NCBI GenBank assembly: GCA_010094045.1
Contig: ML986587.1
Span: forward strand, 649,895 to 713,894
Length of the DNA: 64,000 nucleotides
Direction of reading: 5' to 3'
From: Lojkania enalia
Lineage: Eukaryota; Ascomycota; Dothideomycetes; Pleosporales
Shown: positions 1 through 12,923 of the stretch, one piece after another
Layout: every line of letters begins with the position of its first letter
How positions within the stretch are numbered: the first letter of the stretch is position 1
Notes under the pieces: generated by a model
What the model saw: the letters and a program-made list of their open reading frames with translations, nothing else
Database searches by the model: none
What the model was told of the DNA's origin: nothing
Translations under genes and position numbers: made by a program

Positions 1-497
1 AGAAGGAATTCCTGGTAACCGGTGCGCCTGTGAATACTAGCTGGACCTTGAGAGACAATAGGACGGGCCAATTAGCAGCAGGAAGGATCAAATCTGAGCG
101 GCGAGACTTGTGGTGACGGGTCTCGGTTATTCTTTTTGGATGGGTTTGGGGATCTCGCGGTTTTGGGGACCGAGAACAAGACGCTCTGCCTAGCTCTTCG
201 TAGCTTTAAACGCCGAGGCGGATGAAATCATTCTAAACAAACATCAGAGAGTAATCAATTCGGGCAAAAAGTCATATTAGAGTATATCATCTCCTCTACG
301 ACTTCCTCAAGGCTAGGATTGAGGAAGACAAGGTACCCAAATCCAAGAAATAAGCAACGAACACTCCCACTTCACATCTCCGCGCAATCTTCAAACCCCC
401 CAAATCACCCAATTACCAATACCCACATTCAACAACCTGTCAGTCCGTCACTCCAAAGCCCCTCTAATCGCCAGACATCAGCCCAAGCACACAAATC
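1..497. other. 5' flank of LRA2, no gene seen
   Basis: No convincing coding region. The last ~180 bases before the LRA2 start are C/A-rich and pyrimidine-patterned, as is common in fungal promoters and leaders. I can support no individual site. Confidence 0.5.
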
Positions 498-1734
498 ATG
501 CCACCTCAAAAACTCCTCGACACGCACGTCCACCTCTGGCCCTCAACGTCCACCTCCCCAACCCACCACCCCTGGATGACACCCGGCCACCCCCTGGCAA
601 AGCAGCAGTCGATATCTGAATACAAAGCCGCAACCTCAACCTCCCCCATTCAACCCTCCGGCTTCATATATGTGGAAACAGACCGGTACCTCCCATCTCC
701 CTCTCCTTCCTTCCCCCCCAACCCCGCCTCGTCAGAAGAAGTTGCGGCAAAGTTGAAAGCGTGGGCGAAAGAGCCGTTAGAAGAATTAAAGTTCCTGAGA
801 CGTATTGTAGAAGGACAGCCCGCGGCCGTCGACGGCTTCGAGGAACCCGATGCGCAATTGATGAAAGGCGCTGTTATCTGGGCGCCATTCCACCTCCCCA
901 CTCCCCTCTTTACCCACTACCTCCAAATCGCTGAGGAAGTCTGCGGACCGTGGCTCTGGAGCAAAGTCGTCGGGTTCCGGTACTTGCTGCAGGGGATTAA
1001 GGATGAGGGGTTCCTGAGAGAGCTGGTGCTAGGCGAGAATTGGTTGGGAAATGTTTTAAGGTTGAGGGAGGGGAGGGGACGGACGTTTGATGTGGGCGTT
1101 GATGCGCATGCGGGGGGGTTATGGCAGGTTGAGGTTGTTAAGGATATGATTTGTAAGATTCGGGGGATGGAGGGTTTGGGGGAGGAAGGGAGGGTTGGGT
1201 TCGTTATCAGTATGTTGTTCATTTATCCTCTCCTCAAACAATACCGTTTCCCTTTACTTTTCTCCCTTTTTCTAGTTTGGTCCAGAGTGCCAGCTTTTTG
1301 GGCGCAGTTTGAAGATGTGTGACGGCTGATTGTTTGCGATAGATCATCTCTGTAAACCGGACCTCTCCCTGCCCCTTTTCTCCGAACAAGCACAAATACA
1401 CACAACTCTCCTAGCCACCCTCTCACTCGACCAAAACACTGCAATCAAATTCTCGGGCGCTTTCTCTGAATTCTATCCCTCGCCCACACCCGCGGATATC
1501 CCGACCCTAGCCTCCCGCCTCTTACCCTACGTCTCCTGTCTCGGTCAGAAGGCACTAGAAACTAGGGTCATGTTTGGGTCCGATTGGCCGGTTTGTAATG
1601 TGGGGGGCCCGAAGGGAGAACGAAGTTGGGTGGTATGGAGGGAGGTGGTTGGGGAGGTGTTGAGGAGGTTGGGGGTGGAGGAGGAAGGAGTGTGGTGGAG
1701 GGCTGGGTGTGAGGTTTATGGGGTGGAGGCTTGA
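498..1734 (+). CDS. LRA2: L-rhamnono-1,4-lactonase (amidohydrolase family)
   Basis: Exons 498-1209 and 1343-1734, 367 residues. The intron starts GTATGT at 1210 and ends TAG at 1342. Joining the exons keeps frame and creates the family element NHLCKP, the usual 'DH..KP' strand of amidohydrolase_2 proteins. Near the N-terminus is DTHVHLW, the metal-binding HxH on the first strand of a TIM barrel, and near the C-terminus FGSDWPV, the strand that carries the last metal-ligand Asp. In the fungal L-rhamnose route this enzyme hydrolyses L-rhamnono-lactone to L-rhamnonate in the cytosol. Family membership is clear from the motifs. The exact substrate is inferred from the convergent neighbour, a very close match to L-rhamnose dehydrogenase. 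It could otherwise be another sugar-lactonase of the same family. Confidence 0.85.
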
Positions 1735-1832
1735 TGAATGGCATAGTGCATGTAGGGACTGTATCATTTGCCGGCGTTTCATATCATGAGAACCACTAAT
1801 TACTATACATCAATGACTCAATTTCTAATCAC

Positions 1833-2697
1833 CTACTGCAAATTCACAAACAATCCTCCGTCAACTAATAACTGCGCCCCCGTCACATATCCGCTCAACT
1901 CCTCGCACCCCAAAAATACGGCTGGCCCCGCCAAATCCTGCACCGTACCCGTGCGCCCCAACGGTATTCTACCCTCCATATACGTCCTCTTGCCCTCATC
2001 CTGCAGATCCTGCTCATTAAGCTGCGTCCGTATTGTCCCGGGCAACAGCGCGTTGCACCGGATATTGTAGCGGCCGAGCGCGCAGGCACACGACTGCATC
2101 AAGCTCAGGATCCCGGCTTTCGTGGGTGTGTAATGCGCTTGCTGGGAGCCACCGACCAGCGCCGAGATGCTAGATATGCCGATTATGGAGCCGCCGGGGG
2201 GGGATTGGGTGGACATTTGTGCGGCGGCGGGCTGGATGGAGTTGAATGCTCCGGTGAGGTTAGTTGTTAGGGTTTGGGACCAGAGGGAGGGGGTGATTCT
2301 ACACGTGTTAGGTTGGTTTGCGAGGTTAAAGAGGGTGAGGGAATATGCACTCGAGGAATTCTTTGAACTCGCAGATCCCGGCGTTGCTGATGAATATATC
2401 TAATCTGCCCCATTTCTCTACCACTTTCTCCACAAGTCTTTTGCCAGTTTCCGCGTCGCCGACGTCCCCAGGTACTTCGATTAGTCTATTACTTATTTCT
2501 TCTTTGCTGGTGGGCGGGTTTCGAGAGGCTTCATCGATCATGGTTTGGAATTGCGAGCTGGATTGAAGATCGTCGAGGTGGTTGACGGCGACGTTGGCAC
2601 CGTGCGAGATGTAGGCCAGGGCGATGGCCCGGCCGATGCCTGTTACGCCGCCTGTTATCGCCATTGTTTTGCCTTCTAGGAGTTTTGGAATTGCCAT
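1833..2697 (-). CDS. LRA1: L-rhamnose 1-dehydrogenase (SDR family)
   Basis: Exons 2697-2351 and 2298-1833, 270 residues. The 52-nt intron has donor GTGCAT and acceptor TAG, and the joined frame reads EFLEITPSLW as in the family. It is a classical short-chain dehydrogenase: glycine-rich TGGVTGIG at about residues 15-22, NAG in the middle, catalytic Ser near 158 and YTPTK at 172-176. The C-terminus LLVDGGLFVNLQ and the stretch SIIGISSISALVGG are, as I recall them, characteristic of yeast and fungal L-rhamnose-1-dehydrogenase, which oxidises L-rhamnose to L-rhamnono-lactone with NAD(P)+. It is convergent with LRA2, with only ~100 bp between the stops, which supports a shared pathway. Confidence 0.88.
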
Positions 2698-3474
2698 GAT
2701 GCTGCTCTAGTCTGTTCGGTCTGGTTGCGCGAGAGGTTCTATGTAGGATGGAAGGAAGCGGGGTCGTTTGCGGGATTCAAGGTGGGTGGAAGTTTGCGAT
2801 GCACTTCTGGTGGGAGAAGAATAGGTATATAATTTGGCATGGTGAAGCTAAAAGAGGTGCCATTGTGGACTATATGGCGGGGAGCGGAGAGGGTGGTTCG
2901 GAAATATCGTAGATTGATGCTAGGCTGATGGACAGGTCTAGAGCTCGGGGTAATGTAGGCCGAGGGCACGTGCTATGCTCACAAACAGGGTAGAGCCACT
3001 TTGATATATTCATGCTAGTTGCATTGTTGAAATGTAAATATTCTACCTACTTTATATTACTGGCACTACGCACGAAGTTAGAATCAATGACTTGTATTCT
3101 AGAAGTCGAGCGGTCGTCCCTCTCATGCTCTGTCTTCAAGTCCTCTTTGGGAACGGACGTTGAAAGCTGGCACTTTCATTTTCACAGACTTTTACCCTTA
3201 AGTTAGGAATACTTCCAGAAGATAGCATATAGTCTAGGTATTTACTACTATCTGAAAGGATTTATTTAATGCGAAGTGTTCCTCTGAGTTTTAACAATCA
3301 TCCTCCGGCTTCGCAACATGGATTGAGGCTGCACTGCACTTATTCAATAAAGTGACATGAGAATGACAACTCAAATCGTACTACTAAACAATCACAGTTA
3401 CATGTATATGCCTACAATATCTAGTTTGATCCGTAGAAAGTATGACTTTCTGTCATTCTGAGGTCCGTCTAACT
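2698..3474. other. Intergenic region, LRA1 promoter and 3' side of the MFS gene
   Basis: No gene recognised. Short open stretches lack family features. This must contain the LRA1 promoter (transcription leftward) and the 3' end of the transporter gene. It is moderately AT-rich. Confidence 0.5.
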
Positions 3475-5071
3475 TCAGACGTTCTCACTAACACCTTCCA
3501 CTGGTGCTTTCTCATTCATTCCGGGGATGCCATCCTCCTTCTCACTAACTGTTGTAATAGCCTCAATCTCCCTCCTCTTTTCTGTTCTCACATGCATCCA
3601 AACCAGAAGTCCTGTCCACATTGCCATGGCGATACTAACCGCGATCATTGCCCACATACCCCTAGTAAACTGGGGCGCAAAATTCGCACCGTAGAAGAGA
3701 ATGCTCCACCTAAACGAAATCGCATTAGCATTGCGCACTAAAGTGGTCACTAGGCGTTATATGTACCATGCATTAACGGCATTGCTCCCCATATTCATAC
3801 TCGCGATGACCACCGCCCGCAAACTATCCTCTTCATACCTGAGCACATCGTTCGCCCATGCGAAGAATGTCGCTTGACAGGCATACACGCTACCAGCCCA
3901 GTAGTATGCGCCGAAGTGTACGCTAGTATTGTTCGGGTAGGCGAGGATCAAGGCAGAGGTTATTACACCCGTGATACCAATCCAATATCCAACCAGGTAC
4001 CGTTTGCCGGACAAGAAGTCCGTTAGCGTAGCCCAGAAGAGGGTCGACAAAATACCGACTGCGGGGACTCCGGTGGGGTAATTGTTATTTTGAGAAACTG
4101 TGTACGTCTTAGTAGGGTGCGATTTCATGTAGAGCGCTAGCAGGGCATTGGTGGAGAAGGATTCCGTCTCGCCGGCGATGATCCAGAGTACGGTGAAGAA
4201 ATACCAGTACCAGGTGCTGAAACAGTGCCTGAGGAAGGACCAGGAGATTGGTGTACGCTCGGAGACCTCAGGGACGCGAGAAATCGCTAGCGCTTTCTCT
4301 TCTGCTGTTAGGTAAGGGGCATTAGTGTTCCGCGGTGTATCGGGGAAGAGGAGGTATCCGTAGATGGCAACGGGGAGTGTAATGATCCCATCGATGATGA
4401 ACAGCCAGCGCCATCCCGTGAGGCCATGGCGTCCGTTCATGCTCTTGTGGATGCCGGTTTGAATGAAGCCTCCGATCATGGTACCTGCGAGCCCGGAAGA
4501 TGTGAAGATACCAGAGCGTTTGCCGAGCTCTTTTTCTGTGTACCAACTGCCTAGAATGTAATGTGTTCCTACAAATGTGGATGCCTCAAAGATGGCCTGT
4601 CTCTGTTAGTATTTCCGGGTACAGTAGGAGCTTTGAAATTACCTGGAAGAATCGAATGGCCATGATATCTCCGGGACTGTGCGCGCCGGCGGTTGCCATG
4701 GTGAGGCCAGCCCATACAACCTATGGAATTAATACAACCCAGTGAGTATACGTCTTCAGAGGCCTTACCATGCAGGTAGGGAAGAAGATCCTGGGCTTTA
4801 TATAGTATAGCGCTATATTGCAAGGCACTTGGCCAACCGTGTACCCAACAGTAAAGACCGTATTAATTTGATTGAGCTGATTTCCATGAAAATTGAGGTC
4901 TTCTTTCATCCCCGAAACGTATGCGTTGTTCAGATTCGTTCTGTCGAGATAGTTTAGGAAATACATGAGGCAGCAAAACGTCAGGATGAAGAAATCTAGT
5001 TTCTGGACCAGCTTTCTTTCTCCAGGAGCATTCTGGTCGCCCTGTAGGTATTGGATGAGTTTGTTCACCAT
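3475..5071 (-). CDS. MFS transporter, anion:cation symporter type (candidate L-rhamnose carrier)
   Basis: Exons 5071-4769, 4720-4643, 4596-3767 and 3709-3475, 481 residues; all introns are GT-AG and all junctions stay in frame. I start at the ATG at 5071; the open frame upstream has no earlier ATG. The protein has about 12 hydrophobic segments. Near the N-terminus is LNYLDRTNLNNAY, the D-R-x-N signature of the Dal5/Tna1-type anion:cation symporter group. The second half contains the typical NAWW at the last junction, and the C-terminal tail is charged. Such permeases carry allantoate, nicotinate or other small organic compounds, and some fungal members take up L-rhamnose. Its position beside LRA1 and LRA2 makes a plasma-membrane rhamnose carrier plausible, but the substrate is inference. 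Confidence 0.85.
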
Positions 5072-5658
5072 GCTGGACCCAATCAACAGGAATCAAAGCT
5101 GCCGGCGGTGTGCTCGAGGCGTGAGGTCCGGCTTCCGTCTTATTGAAATGAAAGTGGGAGGATCATGTTGGAGGGGCGATAGTCCAATCGCAAATGGATC
5201 GACACAGGGTCCGAGATACCGTTCCACGAGCCGTATCACAACGATAACTGGAGTTATCCGGCACTTGATGCATATCTTACCGCAAATGTACCAGGTCCGT
5301 CGACATACTTAAACGAGTAAGTCGAGCCGACATCGGAAGGTCTGGATTGGATACAAAAAAGGAACGGCGCGGTTGAAAAGAGGATATATGGAGATATGAA
5401 CAGGGTATTAAGCTTCATAATGTGCCATTCACCGTATTCTAGTAACATAGCGCTGTTGGACTGCGGGGTTGCAGAGATAGCGGGCCACAGAAGGATTTAG
5501 GGCAGCATCACGTGGTTTGGACCGAGGCGGGTCTCGGGGTTCTACGCTGGCTGACGGAAGACAGCGCACTACTACCTTGGTTAATGATTGAATAAGAGAA
5601 AAGTATAGTAGAAACGCTTGCTTCGCGACACCTGAAGTGTTTGTCCTGCATTTGATTG
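5072..5658. other. Divergent intergenic region between transporter and amidase
   Basis: Holds the two divergent promoters of the MFS gene and the amidase. No coding sequence recognised. GC-rich in the middle, with no clear repeat. Confidence 0.5.
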
Positions 5659-7518
5659 ATGATGGCATCCAAGTGGGAGCAAGTTGCCGAGGCTAAGCGC
5701 GCGGCTGTATTCGCAAACATCACACCGGAGTACATTATTCCTCAGCACCTTGTACCGCCGTCTTCACAACTCGATGTTACAGTATTTCCCAAAGAGTCGG
5801 GATGGTTTTCGCAAAAAGAACTTGACATCACGGGCAGCACGTCAACGCAAATCCTCCAGAAGATCGCCTCGCAAACATGGACGTCAGAGGAGGTTACGAG
5901 GGCGTTTTGTAAGCGTGCCGCAGCAGCACACCAACTGGTACGTCGCGGAACTTCATTCACGCCAAGGTATTGTCCCGGTTTCTGATAGTGTACGGCTTTT
6001 AGACCAACTGCCTCTCCGAGATATTCTTCACAGAAGCTATCGAGGCCGCAAAGTCTCTCGATGAATATCTCCACAAAACGGGAAAGGTCATCGGGCCTTT
6101 CCATGGCTTGCCTATCTCTCTCAAAGACAACTTTAATGTAGTAGGAAAGGACAGTACGGTTGGATTTACATCGCTGGTGGATGACCCCGCCTCGTACAAT
6201 TCGACTCTAGTGGATACGCTGGAGAAGCTAGGAGCTGTCCGGTATTGCAAAACCAATGTTCCAACAGCAATGATGATCGTATGTCAAGTGTAATCAAGAG
6301 TGCTTCCTGGGCTAATAAAAGCCAGCCTGAGTCTGTCAATAATGTGTATGGCAGGACCGTTCATCCATCTAACCGGAAATTAACCTCAGGGGGTTCGTCA
6401 GGAGGAGAGTCGGCCTTGATTCTCTTCGGTGGTAGCCCACTAGGTGTTGGGACAGATATCGGTGGTAGCCTGCGTATTCCTGCTGCATGCACAGGCATCT
6501 TCACTCTTCGACCGTCTTTTGGGAGGTTCACAACTCAGCGTTGTAGATCTGGTCTAGCCGGCCAGGAAGCCGTCATGAGCGTGAACGGCCCATTGGCGAA
6601 GACCTTTGAAGACATTATATATTTTTCGAAAACGATTGTGGATACCCAACCTTGGTTAGTGGATCCCAAATGTCTACCTATTCCATGGCGGCCTGTTGAA
6701 CTTAAGAAGAAGCTAAAAATCGCTATGCTTTGGAATGACTCCATGGTTGTTCCTACGCCGCCAGTGACTAGGGCTCTAAAGGAAACTGCGGAAAAGCTAA
6801 AGAAGGCGGGCCATGAAATTGTAGATTGGGATCCGGTACTTCATCCCCAAGCTACGAGACTTTTGGTAAGTGTACTTGAGCCTACTTGTCACAATATTCT
6901 CATCGAGCACTAGGGACGGATGTTCATTGCAGATGGGGGCAAGAGCATAAGAAAGCTATTAGCGCCAACTGAAGAACCATTTAGGCCCGAGATGAACTTC
7001 TACGAGAAGGCTACTGAGCTGGGTTCTTACGAAATGTGGCAGCTTCATCTCGAACGCTCCGAGCTTCAGAGACAGTATCTCGAGCAGTGGAGGTCATACG
7101 GTGGCCTAGATGCGATCTTAGGTAAGCTTAGACAACTAGACTCTCTACACTGTGTTGATTTAGATTAGGACCTACTACACCGTATTCTAGCGTTGAAAAC
7201 GGTGGCTTCAAGCATGTTGGATACACAGGCGTTTTCAATGTTTTAGACTATTCCGCAGTTTCTTTCCCTTGTGGAGTCATGGTTGACAAGGACAAGGATC
7301 GACCACTTACTAACCACAATCCGCTTAGCGAGACCTGCAAGGAAATACATGCTGAATGTAAGTCAGTGCTTAGATCATCAGATAATGGCTGACCTGCTAT
7401 AGACAACCCAGATCTTGTCCACGGGATGCCAGTTAGCCTCCAGCTCGTAGCTAATAGACTTGAGGAGGAGAAAGTACTTGAAATGACCAAGATAGTCCTT
7501 CAGGCCTGCCGTCTTTAG
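5659..7518 (+). CDS. Amidase (amidase-signature family, acetamidase-like)
   Basis: Six exons: 5659-5937, 6003-6278, 6326-6865, 6914-7121, 7169-7357 and 7403-7518, 535 residues. Every junction keeps frame and restores conserved text. The Ser-cisSer-Lys triad is complete: Lys134 in GLPISLKDNF, cis-Ser209 in SGGSSGGE, and nucleophile Ser233 in GTDIGGSLRIPA. The 24-residue gap between the serines is what I recall for FAAH-type amidases. The protein hydrolyses a carboxylic amide to acid and ammonia; the substrate cannot be read from sequence. The C-terminus has the usual HGMPVSLQLVA element. Overall length is typical of fungal general amidases. It sits next to the rhamnose genes but has no obvious role in that pathway. 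Two in-frame ATGs (5659, 5662) are adjacent. Confidence 0.9.
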
Positions 7519-8107
7519 ATAGTATTTTGATGGTGGGCATTCGACGGCGATTGCAGGGTTTGGAATCTATCCGCAGCATATAGTAGAATAGAGAATATCT
7601 AATCTGAAGCCCTCTATGGCTGATCGCCCATGGCTTTTGATGAAGTCTTTTGCGGGATGTTCCTTCCTGGAGCGTGCGAGGAAGGAACACCTCGATAGGA
7701 ACCCAACAACATGCCTGAATTTTTTTCATTTCCTCCTCTTAATTGTAAAACCAATCAAATTCATACCTCTGTCACCTTCACTACCTCGACGCCTAGCACT
7801 TTCGTCAGTCAGCCTCAATTCCTATGCTATATTATCTGCCTATACCTCCTTGCAATCTACGAGGAGCTTGTCGTTACCCTCACCATATCCAGAGACACTT
7901 GATTACTCTCAATTATCGTATTACCTCAGTACCTTTGAGTCTCTCATCGGCACGATTTTCAGCTACCAAACTCGAGCTTATAACAGGGTTGGGAAAGACT
8001 CATACGCCACTAGCTGAGCTGGGGACGATATCCTGAAGCTATCCACCGTCACTTCTTACAACAATTTATAAAGAAGCTCTGCACTATTTCTGCAGGGATT
8101 GCAAAAT
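7519..8107. other. Intergenic region, no gene seen
   Basis: Terminator side of the amidase and promoter of the next gene. The part from about 7700 is pyrimidine-rich (many CT and TC runs), as in fungal leaders. No supported open frame. Confidence 0.5.
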
Positions 8108-11100
8108 ATGTACTCAGCCGCGAGGACAAGGGCTGGTGGCAGTATGGCAGAGGGTCTAGCACAGCGAAATAGTGCCGTTGCCAAACCGACAGGCTCTCCA
8201 GGGCCTGCTCATATCGATAGTGACCAGGAGAAGAGAAGACTTATGCCTGGGGAAACTGCAAGAAAGCTTCCATGGCTTGACGTCAAATGTACCTCGACTG
8301 CTTCATCAAATAAGCCTATTTCTAGGGCGAGTACTCCGAGTTCAACCCCAAAAATCAGCAAACCCCTTCCAGTTACACAACGCTCACGGAATAGCCGGAC
8401 ACCTTCTTCACCTCTACCTAGACACCTCTCAACGCCGTTTCTCAAGGCCATTCCTGTGTTAGATTCAAACTCCAGTTTGCGCTGCGGCTCATTGAAAGCT
8501 CCAATTAAGCGGCATCCATATCCTACAGAACTCAGTAGAGTACCTTCTATTCCGAGGAGGGTATCACAGCGTCGTAATTATCCGATGAAGTCAGAAGTGC
8601 CTACCCCCCAAGATGAAGGAACCTCTGCTTTTCCTTTGGATAAACAAGGACCTTACGCGGTTAACTTTTCAAATGTGAATCAGTATGACGGCCAAACTAG
8701 TGATAAAGCTAAAACTGAAGACCTGGCGCCAGTTCCAGAACATCTGGAAACAGAACGCCTGGAGCCTGAACATCAAGGCCAAGAACATCAGGACACAGAA
8801 CATTTGGAACGATCTACGACATCTGAGACCGTCCAAAGTTCTGTTCACCGCGAGGTACCGGCTATTTCATCTCCGCCGCGAGTTATCAAATCTGTTCAGA
8901 TATCTCCTAGTCAGCCGATTCCACAACGGAAACCCCTTGGAAACACGAGTAGCCGAACGATCAGAACCACCATCGAAGACCTAGAGGATCTAGTCCAACA
9001 AGCAGTGCATATTGCAGAAGATACCTCAGATGAGGAGCATGTGGAAAAGTTGTATATTATCGTCGAAAATGCAACCAGAGCTGTACGAGAAGCTGCGGCG
9101 TTTCCGGAACTGTCTTCGATATTCAGGAGAACTTCTTTACAAGTACGTGGCTCTTGTGAAGAGGTTATTTAAAATTTGGCAGTATCTGATCACTCCCAGG
9201 AGTTTGTTCCAAAGTACGATGAGACCCAAAGCCTTTACAAGAACCCGACACCGACAACGTCTCCGAAACTACGCCTTCATGAATTTGGTGATTCAGTAGC
9301 CTTTGATTGGGTATACAGAAATCGACAGAATAGAGAGCAGAGACGGACTTCTATTTCATCTGCTAATTCCAACTACTCACTTAGTTCACACAGTGACCTT
9401 AATATGCTTCTACCGAAGCCCGTTCAGACTGCATCACGAGAGCATGTCGACCATCTCAAGCGACCAGGTATATCCCGTGATGGCTCCAGGGGGCGAACAA
9501 GCCAACGGATGGATAGTGTTCGAGCCACTGATGAAAGACATCGTCACTACCATAGGAGTGTTGGAAGTGTAGAAGATGGTTCAAGGCCGCGGCGTCGCGA
9601 CGACGGTTCTTCCAGCTCCAGTCAATATGAATCAACGCCGAGTGGAGAAAAGGATATGGTAGTTCACCATGGTCCTCACAAGAGGAAACGATATACGAAA
9701 GACCTCAGCGTGCGTGAACAAATGCGCCATCACACATTTAGTCTCCACCGGCAGCATCGTAGACAACCTATTGCCAGGAACTGGGAGACTAGTAAGAAGC
9801 GTATAACTGCAACTATTGCCTGCATGAACACATCGTTGCTTGGAATCATTGTTGGGATCTATGTAAGTGTTCATCTAGCTTGTCACCATGTTTTATCTCA
9901 CAATATCAAAGGCTGGCGAAGTACCACGCATTCAGTATGTACTGGCTGATGAGCAACATCACCACGTAATAGTAGGGAATGTTGTGTAAGTCATGGTTAG
10001 ATGGTTTTAAAGAATTTGCTGACTGTGGTAGTTTGTATTTCGGTCTTGCTATCACTACTCTTGTTTTCTGGCCGCTACCCCTTCTTCATGGCCGGAAACC
10101 GTATATACTGGGTTCACTAGCGATAGCATTACCTTTGCAGTTTCCGCAGGCAGCTGTCGTTGGCGTCACGCGGTCACCAGCGTATGCACGTTTTCGGGCA
10201 GCATTACTGGTAGCTCGCGCAGTCACGGGTCTTGTGCTCGGTTTTGCCAATGTTAACTTTGTCACTACTCTCCTAGATCTGTTTGGAGCTTCGTTACAAA
10301 GTAAAAATCCGCACCAAGAAATTGTTTTAGCCAGCGATGTCCGAAGACACGGCGGTGGCATGGGTATCTGGCTCGGCATATGGTCTTGGTGTTGGATTGG
10401 ATCTGTCGCTATCGGATTTCAGATCGGTGCTGCCATCATTGAAAATTTGACCCCGGATTGGGGCTTCTATATCACCGTCATCATCCTGGGCGTTGCACTA
10501 CTCCTCAATATCCTTGCTCCTGAGACTCGTCGCTCTGCTAATCGACAATCTATAACCGAAGTCTATGATCGTGATGAGAACTTTATTGCCCGGAGAGTAA
10601 AAAGAGGTGAAATCAAGTTACATTTGGGCCCAGAAGGCCCGAAATACTGGTTCGAAGAAGTTTGGGCGGGCTTGAAGCTGACAACCATGATGATGTGCCA
10701 AGCGGGCTTTGCGGTCCTGGCTTTCTATCTCGGCTGGATATATGCTCAGATTGTGCTGGTCATTGTTCTTCTCGGCTCACTTCTCTCGCGGGACTATAGA
10801 TGGTATCCACGGTATGTCGGCGCGGGAGTCATCTCGATCGCAATCGGCGCCCTCCTCGCAGTACCCCTTACTAAAGCTGGCCTCTTCTCCCGCGAACGCA
10901 AAACTCCGTTTCGCACTGATAGTATGACTTTTCAAAAGCAAGTAACCTGGTCCTCGCATCTCGTCCGCCGCATTATCTTCACCCTTGCTTTGCCTCTCAT
11001 GGGCATTGCGTATACCGTCTCTTCAGCCGGGCGTCCAAAACCCTATCTAGTCCCTATAGTTTTCGCCGGTGCGGTGGGCTTCCTAAGTGTCCTTGCTATC

Positions 11101-11637
11101 TCGGAATGTCATGGGATCATCATGGAAACGTTTGATACTTGCGACCTCCAACCCGGCGTCAATACACGGCATCGCCTCCAATCTATGGCCGTCCAAGACC
11201 GACGTCGCCGCACAAACTACTCCTCATTCCCGCGTATCACAGCCGGAATCTTCGCATCTCAAACCCTGGCTTTCGTGTTCGCCGCCGTGGCCACAGAAGT
11301 CGGCGGTATTATGACTCGTCGTATGGGTGCGCAGGCTTCTACCGGCGTCACTGCCGGCATCCTCCTCGCATTAACGATTCTCCTGACTGCCGTCTTGTGG
11401 CGGTATAAAAATGTCCAGGTCATCCCCAATTATACATTTGGGACGAAACGGGACTCAAGAGCTTGGGCGGAGTTTAGGGAACTGGAGAAGAAGGATTGGA
11501 AGCCTGTTGTTATTGGAAATCCGTCGGGCAAAGTAAGGAGGATGAGTGTACTTGAGCTGGGGGGATTAAGTAGGTGGACGGAGATTAGGAAGCTGAATTT
11601 TCTTGTTCGGAGAGATGGTGGAGGTGGGTGGTGGTAG
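8108..11637 (+). CDS. MFS-like polytopic membrane protein with long disordered N-terminal region
   Basis: Exons 8108-9142, 9200-9862, 9912-9985 and 10032-11637, 1125 residues; junctions keep frame. Residues 1 to ~545 are Ser/Pro/Arg/Glu-rich and low in hydrophobics, with a short Glu/His-rich repeat (variants of 'PEHLETERLEPEH') near residue 220. A polytopic region follows, from the helix MNTSLLGIIVGIY and AGEVPRIQY through LFWPLPLLHGRKPY-like text (here LVFWPLPLLHGRKPY), which resembles the loop 2-3 region of major facilitator proteins. About 12 hydrophobic stretches run to residue ~1060, and the tail is charged. Substrate unknown. I know similar long-headed MFS-like proteins only from filamentous ascomycetes. 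The start is the first ATG of the open frame; an additional upstream exon is possible. Confidence 0.75.
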
Positions 11638-12923
11638 GATATTCGATCGGCCTGGACGGTATGGTGGAGGATATGAGAGTAGGGGATACGTTGAGGTTGG
11701 GTTGGAAATTGTAGCTCGTTGGAGATGGATAGGCTATACTTTTATTATATTTTTATGCCGAGGAGAGGCCTTCGAGCTCAATTTTAGAATCCTCCCGTGT
11801 ACATGTTCCCAGTATGTGATTCGCAGTAGCGGTCATTCGCTATTGCATGATTGGACTAGCATCGACACCGGCATGTTGATGTCTATATATAATCAGAAAA
11901 ATTTGAGATACGTTGCTTCCATGCAAATACTACCCAACGCACATCCTATCTGAGATATCTCTGGATATTGAATCCACCTATTAATAATTCCACCCTCCCC
12001 CCGCCCCTGTCAAATTCTTCAAAATCTATGACCCGCATTCCAGAGAGACAAGGAACAATACCTCACCATAGAATAGGCTGTCACTCATAAGATGTAAATA
12101 TTCCAGACACCTCCCGAGTAGTACTATCAATCTAGACCGTAATTTATTAACGCGTTTGTACTTCCTCTAAATAGGAATTAATATATCTGTGTCTACTTGC
12201 TACTTTTAATAAGCTGTTAACGCCCCGCCTGGCAGTTAATTGCGATTTGTGTAGAAGCGGTTCAGTAGCTTGAAACAGTGTAACGAAAATGATATTGGTT
12301 TCTAATGTAATACGGAGGATACCCGAGGTTGCGGAGACGAGGGGGCCGACGTCGGTGCTAGTGCCCGCTGCTGATGATGGCGTCGATGTGAGTTATTTTT
12401 GTTGGGGGATTGAAGGATTTATAGAGCGCTTTCGGCGTCAGTCTTGATGAAATTATCAAGTTTGATGTGATGAGCTTGCTTCCTCCGGCTATAGGGATTA
12501 GAGTGAGTTCCTTTGAAACTAGGGTACTGGAGCCTCAGACGACATTAATGATCATGTTATCTAGGCAGGTTAGGAATGCTCCGAGGATGCTGGAGCCTAT
12601 TTCCATGCTTATACTTAGCTTGGGTGGAATTCGGGTAATGTTGATAGTGATATAACTCGGCTAGGGACGGCGATGAATGTAGAGCCTGACATAGGGGATG
12701 TTTAGCTAGATTATTGCATTTTTGTAGAGGTAGGAGTGTTGTTTTAAATATGTATCGCATTTCCCTTACTGTGTTCAAGATAGAGAGATATTAGGCGGTA
12801 TTAGTAAGGGGTGCAGCATTCACGGTAGAGAGTCTCCTTTAAGGAAATTATTGTTAAGAGGAGTCAGAGGGCCCTTCTACATAATCAACGTAGTTGATCA
12901 CTCTTTAATATCTTCATGACCGG
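11638..12923. other. Start of AT-rich desert, no gene seen
   Basis: Base composition turns AT-rich with many TpA steps. No family-level coding signal in any frame. The stretch near 12300-12460 is less AT-rich but full of stops. Confidence 0.55.
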
